This document shows positions 1-5,834 of a DNA stretch of 5,834 bases, piece after piece. The stretch's first letter is position 1. Every line of letters starts with the position of its first letter. Both the position numbers and the translations under genes were made by a program. Origin of the DNA: Sediminicultor sp035648055 (GTDB taxonomy: Bacteria > Atribacterota > Phoenicimicrobiia > Phoenicimicrobiales > Phoenicimicrobiaceae). The notes under the pieces are model-generated. The model searched no databases. It was given only the letters and a program-made list of their open reading frames with translations, and was not told the origin of the DNA. The DNA lies in contig DASRMF010000007.1 of the NCBI GenBank assembly GCA_035648055.1, positions 1-5,834 on the forward strand, written 5' to 3'.

Positions 1-67
1 CTTATTTATTTCAAATATGTGCTGAGCAACATAACTTAATATTTAATAATTTTTTATACACATGCAG

Positions 68-1804
68 CTATCTATTATTTAATTTATAAAACAATTTTTC
101 ACCTTCTCTTGATATTGTTGTTCCAGAACGTCCCCGTCTAACAATTAGTAAATTTAAATTATTAAGAACTTCTAATCGTAAGCGTAATTGTTGGTTAGAA
201 AGCTTAATTCCTTTTTCTTCTTCGAGTAATTTTCTTAAAGCAATTCGCCCATAAGAGGTATACCTTTTTTTCCCTTCACTAAATATTTCAAGAATAGCTA
301 TACTTTCTTCTAAGAAACCATGCCTCTCTATTTCTGAGATTAATTTATCTTCATCTATTTCTTTAGAAATCTCTCGCATATCAATTTTTCCCCCTTCTTT
401 AGTAGCCTTGATAAAAAAGGGTAAAGAATTAGGTCGAATAATTTTTTCGTCTATACACGCGAGGTAAGAAATTACATTAAAAAGCTCTCTCACATTTCCA
501 AGCCAGCAATGCTGTTTTAAAATCTCCATTACATCATCAGAAATAATTAATTTACTTCTATTTAAATGTTTTTTAAGATAGGTATTTATTAAAGCTTTAA
601 AATCTTCTTTTCGCTCTGACAAAGAAGGAAGCTTACAAATATATGAAGATAATAAATAAAATAAATCCTTTCTGAACCTTCCTTGTTCTACTAGACCCAA
701 CAGATTATTGCTGCTCGTAGTAATCATTCGCACTTTTACGGGTAAGGCTTCATTAGTTTTGATGATATTATTTTCCTCAATAGCTTGAATTAATCTTCTC
801 TGAAGAATTAACGGCATTTCACCAATTTCTTCAATACATAAAGTTCCACCCTCAGCTATTTCAAACAAGCTGGGACAAACTTTCTCATCATTCTCTAATC
901 CGAATAATTCCTTTTTTAAGGTGTTCTTTGTTCTTGCTGCACAATTGATATCAATATATGGACCATTACAATATTGAGACGCATTGTGTATGGCCTGGGC
1001 CATCATAGTTTTACCGGTACCAGTATCCCCAAAAATATGTACGGGCTTATCGGTTATAGCTATTTTTTTAGCAAACTCCACCGTATCTTTCATTGCCCTA
1101 CTATAAGTAATGATGTCTGTAAAGTGGCATTTCGCATTATCTTTTTCTTTTATATTTTTCAAAGATAATAAAGTAAATGCTTTCTTTTGAGAATTACTTT
1201 GCCTTTTAGAGAGGTATGCAAGGGATTTTATATATCTTCCTACTATTAAAGAACGATCTTGCTCTAAATCGAAGATGTCAAATAATTCGTATATTGTTTC
1301 TAAACTAATCACCCGAGGACCAATATCAATAATATTCTTTATCCCCTTGGGAATTAAATATTTTTCTCCCGGTGTAACTACGTAATCAATATTATCCTCA
1401 ATTGGCATGTCCGGGTAATAAGGATGGTAGTAATGTTCGAATACACTTTCTTTTAACTCTCGAATAGTTTCCTCTGTATTAATCTTCGTGTCATTAACCA
1501 CAAGAATATGCTTTCCTTTTGGAAGTTTTAATAATTCTTTCATATTTACAAAGTTAAGGCTTCGTTTTGCAATGACGAAATGAGCTCTATCAGGTAAAAA
1601 ACTTTTTACTATTTGCAGGATAAATTCTCCAGACAATAGAACCAGTTCATCTGTATGAATCGATTTCATTGCAATGTCTTTCACGGTTATTGCACGAATT
1701 GATAATACATCCCCAAAAATTTCTTTAATTTGATTAGAAATTATTGTTAAATATTCTTCTTGTATTGCTATAACTACTAACTTCTTATAGGCTTTACAAA
1801 TCAT
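68..1804 (-). CDS. AAA+ regulator resembling sigma-54 activators but lacking GAFTGA, with a winged-helix-like C-terminus
   Basis: A 578-residue cytoplasmic protein, probably the local regulator of the peptide genes. Residues 1-215 form an alpha/beta sensor-like region I cannot assign: two VVIA/LVVN-type strands (about 8-14 and 99-105), HPYYPDMP (127-134) and IIDIGPRVISLETI (158-171). Residues 228-460 are a sigma-54-activator AAA+ domain: Walker A GDTGTGKT (259-266), INCAA (286-290), ELFG (299-302), Walker B TLCIEEIGEMPL (321-332), GRFRKDLF (375-382) and WLGNVREL (434-441). It departs from active family members in several ways. The loop that should hold GAFTGA is replaced by LENDEKVCPS (303-312) and is shorter, the Walker B Asp is Glu325, and the second arginine finger is Leu384. 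The C-terminus (about 486-578) looks like a winged helix, with helices around 517-550 and the wing at LLIVRRGRSGTTIS (552-565), rather than a Fis-type helix-turn-helix. The ATG has AGGTG 9 nt upstream. The gene follows M42 by 52 nt. Activation of sigma-54 RNA polymerase is unlikely; repression or sigma-70-type control is inferred. Confidence 0.88.
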   Translation of the reverse strand: MICKAYKKLVVIAIQEEYLTIISNQIKEIFGDVLSIRAITVKDIAMKSIHTDELVLLSGEFILQIVKSFLPDRAHFVIAKRSLNFVNMKELLKLPKGKHILVVNDTKINTEETIRELKESVFEHYYHPYYPDMPIEDNIDYVVTPGEKYLIPKGIKNIIDIGPRVISLETIYELFDIFDLEQDRSLIVGRYIKSLAYLSKRQSNSQKKAFTLLSLKNIKEKDNAKCHFTDIITYSRAMKDTVEFAKKIAITDKPVHIFGDTGTGKTMMAQAIHNASQYCNGPYIDINCAARTKNTLKKELFGLENDEKVCPSLFEIAEGGTLCIEEIGEMPLILQRRLIQAIEENNIIKTNEALPVKVRMITTSSNNLLGLVEQGRFRKDLFYLLSSYICKLPSLSERKEDFKALINTYLKKHLNRSKLIISDDVMEILKQHCWLGNVRELFNVISYLACIDEKIIRPNSLPFFIKATKEGGKIDMREISKEIDEDKLISEIERHGFLEESIAILEIFSEGKKRYTSYGRIALRKLLEEEKGIKLSNQQLRLRLEVLNNLNLLIVRRGRSGTTISREGEKLFYKLNNR

Positions 1805-1856
1805 ATTTTACGACACCTACCTCACTAATTTAGTCAGTTCCGTCTATTCTGTTACC

Positions 1857-2879
1857 TTAATATCTACTATTAACCCCGATTAAAAGAAGTAATTTTAGGA
1901 CATTATGGTAATCTTCTATGCTCATCATCTCTACCTGGCTGTGGGTATATTTAACCGGAATGCATAAGGGAATTGAATTTAATCCTGCCTCAAAGGCAGC
2001 AGCTGCATCAGTACTTCCGCCGGTTACAATCTCCTGAATTTTTATTTTATTTTTTTCAGCAACTTCTTTTACAAAATTCCTGAGTTTTAAAGAAGATACC
2101 CCTTTTCTATCTGCCAACCTAATTACCGGACCTCCTCCGGTGCGGGCCGGACTCTGATAAAAATTCCCCCAGGGAAGATTACCAGCCGAGATTGTATCCA
2201 AAGTATAAACTTCATCGAATGAATTATGAGCAGAAAAAGCTTGAGCCCCTCGTAATCCGGTTTCTTCCTGTATGGTCCATACTAAAGTTACGGTATTTTG
2301 GGAAGGATTATGAAGAAAATTTTCTAGAAGAAGTAGATTTAGTACACACCCCACCCTATCATCAAGGGCTCTGGTAACTACGTATTTTTTGTCAAGTATT
2401 ACAAAATCTTTTTTTAGTCTGGCTGGTAAGACCGGAACAATCCCTCTTTCTATCGCTTCCTGATCACTTTCCACTCCTATATCTATATACAGGTCATCCC
2501 AGCTTAGTACTTTATCCATCTCTTCTTTTTTGGATAGATGAGGCGGTTTAAGACCGATTACACCGTAAACCATCCCTTTATCTGTTAAAATCTCTACTAC
2601 CCGATTATAGACACCTCTGACATCCCAGCCGCCTATCGGTTTAAATCTCAGGTAGCCATTTTCCTCAACATAATTAATTAAAAATCCAAGCTCATCCATA
2701 TGGGCCATAAAAGCGATTCTTTTTCCTCCACTCCCTATCGTAGTAGAAAGATTACCTACTTCATCCTCTTTAAATTCTACCTGGGGAAACAATCCTTTGA
2801 TCTTTTCTCTTATCGGTCCCTCAAACCCACTTATACCGAAAGTATTTACTAATTCTTTTAAAATTTGTATTTTATCCAC
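1857..2879 (-). CDS. M42 family metallopeptidase (TET/glutamyl-aminopeptidase-like)
   Basis: A 340-residue dinuclear metal aminopeptidase that trims N-terminal residues from short peptides. Characterised relatives form large hollow cytosolic assemblies, often dodecamers. The M42 residues are all in place: H60 and D62 in AHMDE, bridging D173 in RALDDR, general base E205 and ligand E206 in QEETGLRGA, D228 in the DTISAGN segment, and H313 in KYTHS. The opening LKELVNTFGISGFEGPIR (8-24) is the usual family start and the length is typical. The insertion around 85-165 matches the dimerisation/PDZ-like region of the family. Translation starts at GTG with AAGGAG 6 nt upstream. No signal peptide is seen. 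Some databases label relatives cellulase/endoglucanase M, but the intact metallopeptidase motifs argue against that. It lies 61 nt after the M19 gene and 52 nt before the regulator gene, probably in the same transcript. Confidence 0.95.
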   Translation of the reverse strand: MDKIQILKELVNTFGISGFEGPIREKIKGLFPQVEFKEDEVGNLSTTIGSGGKRIAFMAHMDELGFLINYVEENGYLRFKPIGGWDVRGVYNRVVEILTDKGMVYGVIGLKPPHLSKKEEMDKVLSWDDLYIDIGVESDQEAIERGIVPVLPARLKKDFVILDKKYVVTRALDDRVGCVLNLLLLENFLHNPSQNTVTLVWTIQEETGLRGAQAFSAHNSFDEVYTLDTISAGNLPWGNFYQSPARTGGGPVIRLADRKGVSSLKLRNFVKEVAEKNKIKIQEIVTGGSTDAAAAFEAGLNSIPLCIPVKYTHSQVEMMSIEDYHNVLKLLLLIGVNSRY

Positions 2880-2885
2880 CTTTAT

Positions 2886-2891
2886 CTCCTT
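2886..2891 (-). promoter_or_regulatory. Ribosome binding site for the M42 gene, supports a GTG start
   Basis: The minus strand reads AAGGAG here, ending 6 nt before the GTG at 2877-2879. The spacing equals that of the P1 and M19 genes, which supports GTG as the genuine start codon. Confidence 0.85.
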
Positions 2892-2898
2892 TTTTCTG

Positions 2899-2914
2899 TT
2901 TAATAATTATTAAA
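2899..2914. repeat. Perfect 16-bp AT-only palindrome upstream of the M42 gene
   Basis: TTTAATAATTATTAAA reads the same on both strands over 16 bases; the flanking bases (G and A) break the symmetry. It lies just upstream of the M42 ribosome binding site (2886-2891), where an operator for a dimeric winged-helix protein could sit. Related but imperfect strings occur at 42-51 (TTTAATAATT) and 5206-5216 (TTTGATAATTA, upstream of the P1 gene). The palindrome is certain as sequence; a regulatory role is inference, and AT-rich gaps produce such strings by chance. Confidence 0.4.
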
Positions 2915-2940
2915 ATAATATAAAACTAAACATTCCATTG

Positions 2941-3984
2941 TTACATCTCCTTGTCACATTTCAATACTTCCTTGTAAACTCTCAAAAAATTCTTTCCAAG
3001 CATTAATTCTATTTCTTCGTGCTTATATCCTCTTTTCACTATTTCAGCTAAAAAATATTTAATCTCTTTATGACCTTTAAATACATCAAAAGATTTACGG
3101 GATGTTACCTTTAATTGTTTAGTAGGCATATACTTACGTATCTGATCACAAAAATCAAAACCAAGTCCTACATGCCCTGCCCCTACAAGTTTTGTAATAT
3201 GGTCAACGTGATTTACCAAATGTTCTATGTTGGCATTTTTATCATCATCAGCTGTAAACTTGCTTGCAACATTGATACCGATGACTCCACCCTTAGAGGC
3301 CAATGCCTTTATCTGTTCATCAGTAAGATTTCTCATTGTGCCTGCTAAAGTCCTGCAATTAGAATGAGATGCTATAACCGGTTTTTTAGCTATTTTCATT
3401 ACATCCCAAAACCCTTCGTCATTTAAGTGACTCACATCTATAAACATACCCAGGGCCTCCGCAGCTTCTATTAACTGTACCCCAAAATCTGTTATGCCTC
3501 CCTTTGTTCCTTCTCTAACCTTACTAAAATGACAGCCATCAGCTGCATAATTTCGCCTGCTCCATACCAACCCAACAATCCTTACGCCTAATTCGTAGAA
3601 AATTCTCAGTAGATTTAAATCATTGTATAATGGCTCAACCCCTTCAAAAGATAACATAATACCTATTTTACCTTTGTTTTTTGCGTCCATTATGTCAGCA
3701 AAACTTTTACAGAGCATTATTTTATCGGGAGATTCATCGATTTCAGCATATAAAGAACTCACCTGATCAAGGGCTTTTCTTAAAGCCATCTCTGGTAAGG
3801 ACTCATCGTCTATGTAGATAGATGAGACAACTAAATTTAATCCTCCTTCAATAAATCCGGGTAAGTAATCAGTTTCGATAACTTTTCTTCGTCCATACTG
3901 CCTTTGTCTCACAATATCAAATAAAAGATCAAAATGTGCATCAATTACTGTTTCTTTTTTTAGTATATCGTTTATTTCTTTCAT
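2941..3984 (-). CDS. Membrane-dipeptidase family zinc dipeptidase (MEROPS M19)
   Basis: A 347-residue TIM-barrel amidohydrolase-fold dipeptidase that splits dipeptides, in many members including those with a C-terminal D-residue. The binuclear zinc ligands known from renal dipeptidase are all recognisable: H17 and D19 in DAHFD, bridging E114 in SFEG, H186 in DVSHL and H207 in ASHSN. R211 just after the last motif and D277 in GLGFDF match the substrate-binding arginine and catalytic aspartate region. Length is usual for bacterial members. Despite the family name there is no signal peptide or membrane segment, so it should act in the cytoplasm. The ATG at 3982-3984 is preceded on the minus strand by AGAGGA (3991-3996) with 6 nt spacing. 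The gene lies between the P1 and M42 peptidase genes (100 and 61 nt gaps), consistent with finishing degradation of imported peptides. All catalytic residues appear intact. Confidence 0.95.
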   Translation of the reverse strand: MKEINDILKKETVIDAHFDLLFDIVRQRQYGRRKVIETDYLPGFIEGGLNLVVSSIYIDDESLPEMALRKALDQVSSLYAEIDESPDKIMLCKSFADIMDAKNKGKIGIMLSFEGVEPLYNDLNLLRIFYELGVRIVGLVWSRRNYAADGCHFSKVREGTKGGITDFGVQLIEAAEALGMFIDVSHLNDEGFWDVMKIAKKPVIASHSNCRTLAGTMRNLTDEQIKALASKGGVIGINVASKFTADDDKNANIEHLVNHVDHITKLVGAGHVGLGFDFCDQIRKYMPTKQLKVTSRKSFDVFKGHKEIKYFLAEIVKRGYKHEEIELMLGKNFLRVYKEVLKCDKEM

Positions 3985-4084
3985 TTTATTTCCTCTTTCA
4001 ATTTTAGTATTATAATTTAGACTACATCACAAAAACTAAGTGAAAATTTCCATTATAACTTTCTTCTCACAAAATTATTTCTTC

Positions 4085-5149
4085 CTAAATTATTTCATGT
4101 TTTTCTATATAATCTTTTAAGGAATATCTTTTATTTCCATCTCTCCCTATTGTAGTCTTTGCTGTGATAAGAGAGTTTAAAATAGCTTCTTCTGTAGATT
4201 CGGCTACTGCTCTAAAAATAAGATTTATATAATTTTCATTTAACCTCTTTATATTAACTATTTTATTTGGTTCGTAATGTAACACCTTATTTCCTGTGCT
4301 AAAAGCAATTACTATTTCTCCACTACCATTATCTATAAATGAACCCGTTTTGCTTGATCCAACTACTACTCTTTTTGAAATTCTTTTAAGCTGTCCGGGG
4401 GTCAAGGGAACATCAGTCGCTAAAATAATTATTAGCGAGCCTTTTGCTTCCCCGCCATTTAAATTATCTACATTATCTATTTCACATATCCTTTTCCCTA
4501 CTTCTTTTCCTTTTATAATCAAGTCTTCTTTTTTACCCATGTTAGTTAAAACTAAAACTCCTACCGTGTATTCTGTATCATCAAGCATTAATATCCTTGA
4601 TGAACTTCCTATCCCGCCTTTCAATTGATAACATGACATACCTGTTCCCGCTCCAATTGCTCCTTCTTCAAACATTTCCTGCGCATTTCCTATGGCTTCA
4701 AATATGTGCTCCTTTTTTACATGCCTACCCCTGATATCATTCAAATATCCATCATTACACTCACATACTATTGGATTAACAGTTCCAGTTGTCTTACCTA
4801 TATCATCATTCGTTTTTAGCATATATTCTATCAAAGCATCACAGGCAGTACCTACACTAAGGGTATTTGTCAAAATAATAGGAGTTTCAATTGTTCCAAA
4901 TTCTTCAATCTGAATAGTTCCGATAGTTTTCCCAAAACCATTTATTATATGATTTGCAGCAAATACTTTTTCCTTAAAAATATTTCTTTCATGGGGCAAT
5001 ATGACAGTTACGCCTGTTTTTACTTTATCTTCATCTAACGTAATATGACCTACCTTTACTCCTTTTATATCAGTTATTAAATTCTTCTCTCCTGTTTTCA
5101 TATTTCCAATGACAATTCCATAATCTCTTATTCTTTTCATTTTTTTCAT
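4085..5149 (-). CDS. P1 family peptidase (DmpA-like L-aminopeptidase/D-esterase, MEROPS S58)
   Basis: Predicted 354-residue cytoplasmic aminopeptidase of the DmpA/BapA family, Ntn-hydrolase-like enzymes that self-cleave into two chains and release N-terminal residues from peptides, amides or esters, sometimes D- or beta-residues. The N-terminus RIRDYGIVIG...GVKVGH (about 6-35) is the family opening. Later come a glycine-rich AIGAGTGM stretch (164-171), KGGIGSSSR (177-185), VLVLTNMG with Asn203 as the likely oxyanion residue, and KGSLIIILATDVPL (236-249). Self-cleavage is expected between Gly237 and Ser238, with Ser238 as nucleophile, followed by AFSTGN (282-287). Length matches the family. 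The frame extends 16 codons further upstream to 5197, but AAGGAG 6 nt before this ATG and the family N-terminus support the start given here. There is no signal peptide. The gene sits 190 nt after the ABC ATPase gene and 100 nt before the M19 gene, all on one strand, so imported peptides are the probable substrate. Stereospecificity cannot be read from sequence. Confidence 0.93.
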   Translation of the reverse strand: MKKMKRIRDYGIVIGNMKTGEKNLITDIKGVKVGHITLDEDKVKTGVTVILPHERNIFKEKVFAANHIINGFGKTIGTIQIEEFGTIETPIILTNTLSVGTACDALIEYMLKTNDDIGKTTGTVNPIVCECNDGYLNDIRGRHVKKEHIFEAIGNAQEMFEEGAIGAGTGMSCYQLKGGIGSSSRILMLDDTEYTVGVLVLTNMGKKEDLIIKGKEVGKRICEIDNVDNLNGGEAKGSLIIILATDVPLTPGQLKRISKRVVVGSSKTGSFIDNGSGEIVIAFSTGNKVLHYEPNKIVNIKRLNENYINLIFRAVAESTEEAILNSLITAKTTIGRDGNKRYSLKDYIEKHEII

Positions 5150-5155
5150 AAAGTA

Positions 5156-5161
5156 CTCCTT
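5156..5161 (-). promoter_or_regulatory. Ribosome binding site that sets the P1 peptidase start
   Basis: On the minus strand this reads AAGGAG, with exactly 6 nt to the ATG at 5147-5149. The M19 and M42 genes in this window use the same 6-nt spacing. The upstream in-frame ATG at 5195-5197 has only a purine-rich GAAGA-type stretch before it. This site therefore favours the shorter P1 protein. Confidence 0.8.
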
Positions 5162-5230
5162 AATATAATCACCTATTTCTTTAGATCCTTTCACCATTTT
5201 TCTTCTTTGATAATTAAGACGGTTGTTAGA

Positions 5231-5260
5231 GTTGCCGTAAAGCGGTGTGCGGGAGCTCCA
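5231..5260. other. GC-rich patch in the gap between the ABC ATPase and P1 peptidase genes
   Basis: Nineteen of these 30 bases are G or C (63%), in a window that is otherwise roughly one third G+C. The patch contains a perfect 8-bp palindrome, GGAGCTCC, at 5252-5259, and a minor CCG/CGG mini-hairpin at 5235-5245. It has no open reading frame of its own and no T-tract after it. It may be a structured leader element, a remnant of a mobile element, or a spacer of foreign origin; I cannot tell which. Confidence 0.35.
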
Positions 5261-5288
5261 AAGGTATTTACTTGATGAAAGTTATCAG

Positions 5289-5312
5289 TTGAATAGTTGG
5301 GATAATATTCAA
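5289..5312. repeat. Short inverted repeat after the ABC ATPase gene
   Basis: TTGAATA at 5289-5295 and TATTCAA at 5306-5312 are perfect 7-bp inverted copies separated by 10 nt. They lie 27 nt or more downstream of the ATPase stop codon. The stem is AT-rich and no T-tract follows on the minus strand, so this is not a convincing intrinsic terminator. It could be a weak transcript hairpin, a binding site, or chance in AT-rich DNA. Confidence 0.3.
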
Positions 5313-5339
5313 TAGAAATTCAAAGTATTAGAATCTCAA

Positions 5340-5834
5340 TTAATTCATGGGGAAATGACACTTCACTAAATGACCCTTGCTTATCTCTCTTGTTTCAGGT
5401 TCTTCTTTGACACATTTATCTTTTGCATAAGGACATCTTGTATTGAATCTACAGCCTTGGGGAGGGTCTATTGGACTTGGGATTTCACCTTTAGGTATTA
5501 CTTTCTTCTTTTTTTTGCTCGGATCAGGATACGGAATTGAATTAAGCAAAAGTACTGTATAAGGATGCATGGGGGTCAAAAATATATCATCTTTTGATCC
5601 AATCTCCATAATATGTCCGAGATACATTACCGCCATATAATCAGCCACGTAATCTATTACGGCCAGATCGTGAGTAATAAAAAGATAAGTTAAAGAAAAT
5701 TCTCTCTTAAGATCCTTCAGCATTTTCAAAATAACGGCCTGTACCGAAACATCAAGGGCAGATGTTGGTTCATCTAAAACGAGGAATTCTGGTTTTAAAA
5801 CAAGTGCTCTCGCCACAGCAATACGTTGACGTTG
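5340..5834 (-). CDS. Oligopeptide/dipeptide ABC transporter ATP-binding protein, OppF/DppF type (5' part outside window)
   Basis: This is the C-terminal 164 residues of a cytoplasmic ATPase that powers a peptide importer. The frame is open to the right edge, so the start, Walker A and most of the signature motif are missing. The visible part opens with QRQRIAVARAL, the tail of the ABC signature. It is followed by Walker B LVLDEPTSALD (D21-E22 of the visible part) and the H-loop in LFITHD (H55). The tail carries the extension typical of peptide-transporter ATPases: HPYT, then PSPIDPP, then four cysteines (visible residues 128, 134, 141, 159) in a CRFNTRC...C...C arrangement. The family usually calls this tail the oligo_HPY domain. 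CRFNTRCPYA after PIDPP resembles OppF/DppF more than OppD/DppD, and this subunit is often last in its operon, as it appears to be here. A run of five lysines precedes the cysteine region. A codon at 5814-5816 could be read as GTG, but it lies inside the signature motif and is not the start. The family is certain; the exact substrate class is inferred. Confidence 0.95.
   Translation of the reverse strand, partial: QRQRIAVARALVLKPEFLVLDEPTSALDVSVQAVILKMLKDLKREFSLTYLFITHDLAVIDYVADYMAVMYLGHIMEIGSKDDIFLTPMHPYTVLLLNSIPYPDPSKKKKKVIPKGEIPSPIDPPQGCRFNTRCPYAKDKCVKEEPETREISKGHLVKCHFPMN

Noticed and set aside
12..43. Possible terminator hairpin after the regulator (AAATAT...ATATTT around a TGCTCAGCA core)
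   Set aside because: The outer arms pair but the interior does not fold into a continuous stem, and there is no T-tract on the minus strand after it.
974..1168. Plus-strand 64-residue reading frame
   Set aside because: It lies wholly inside the regulator gene on the opposite strand, has no family motifs, and overlaps the codons for the conserved Walker A region.
2192..2377. Plus-strand 61-residue reading frame
   Set aside because: It is antisense to the M42 catalytic core (RALDDR and QEETG motifs), so it is a shadow frame.
3115..3348. Plus-strand 77-residue reading frame
   Set aside because: It is antisense to the intact M19 gene and its composition is typical of a complement-strand artefact.
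4009..4057. TATAAT hexamers on the minus strand at 4009-4014 and 4052-4057, upstream of the M19 gene
   Set aside because: Neither has a credible -35 hexamer at 16-18 bp or an extended -10 TGn, and perfect TATAAT strings are frequent in DNA this AT-rich. The first would leave only a very short leader.
4296..4913. Two plus-strand reading frames of 110 and 73 residues
   Set aside because: Both are antisense to the P1 peptidase gene, which has conserved motifs throughout; neither shows a recognisable domain.
5150..5339. Sigma-54 (-24/-12) promoter upstream of the P1 gene
   Set aside because: A minus-strand TGGAGCTCC...GC string was considered, but the GG-to-GC spacing is 7 or 14 nt rather than the required 10. 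No other gap in the window gives a match either.

Overview
The window is a low-GC (roughly one third G+C by eye) bacterial segment in which every credible gene lies on the minus strand, so transcription runs from high to low coordinates. Strong AAGGAG/AGAGGA-type ribosome binding sites with a constant 6-nt spacing, the standard genetic code, low GC and the gene families fit a Clostridia-like Bacillota (including thermophilic or halanaerobial lines). A low-GC candidate phylum such as Atribacterota cannot be excluded from sequence alone.

Layout in transcription order: (1) the C-terminal part of an OppF/DppF-type peptide ABC transporter ATPase, cut by the right edge (5340-5834); (2) a 190-nt gap holding a small AT-rich inverted repeat and an unusually GC-rich 30-nt patch; (3) a P1/DmpA-family self-cleaving aminopeptidase (4085-5149, start moved downstream from the longest reading frame on ribosome-binding-site evidence); (4) a 100-nt gap; (5) an M19 zinc dipeptidase (2941-3984); (6) a 61-nt AT-rich gap with a perfect 16-bp palindrome; (7) an M42 metallo-aminopeptidase with a GTG start (1857-2879); (8) a 52-nt gap; (9) a large regulator with a sigma-54-activator-like AAA+ core (68-1804). 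Bases 1-67 lie downstream of the regulator; I see no gene and no convincing terminator there.

The genes read as one functional unit. A peptide importer, whose other subunits presumably lie beyond the right edge, brings in oligopeptides. Three unrelated cytoplasmic peptidases then degrade them: P1 and M42 remove N-terminal residues and M19 splits dipeptides. P1 and M19 families are known to tolerate D-residues or other non-standard substrates. The last gene encodes a probable dedicated regulator.

The regulator is the most interesting item. It is built like a sigma-54 enhancer-binding protein, but its GAFTGA loop is deleted, the Walker B aspartate is glutamate, one arginine finger is leucine, the C-terminal Fis-type helix-turn-helix is replaced by a winged-helix-like domain, and its N-terminal sensor is one I cannot assign. 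I also see no -24/-12 promoter in the window. It is therefore more likely a repressor or sigma-70-type regulator that reuses the AAA+ core as an ATP-dependent switch.
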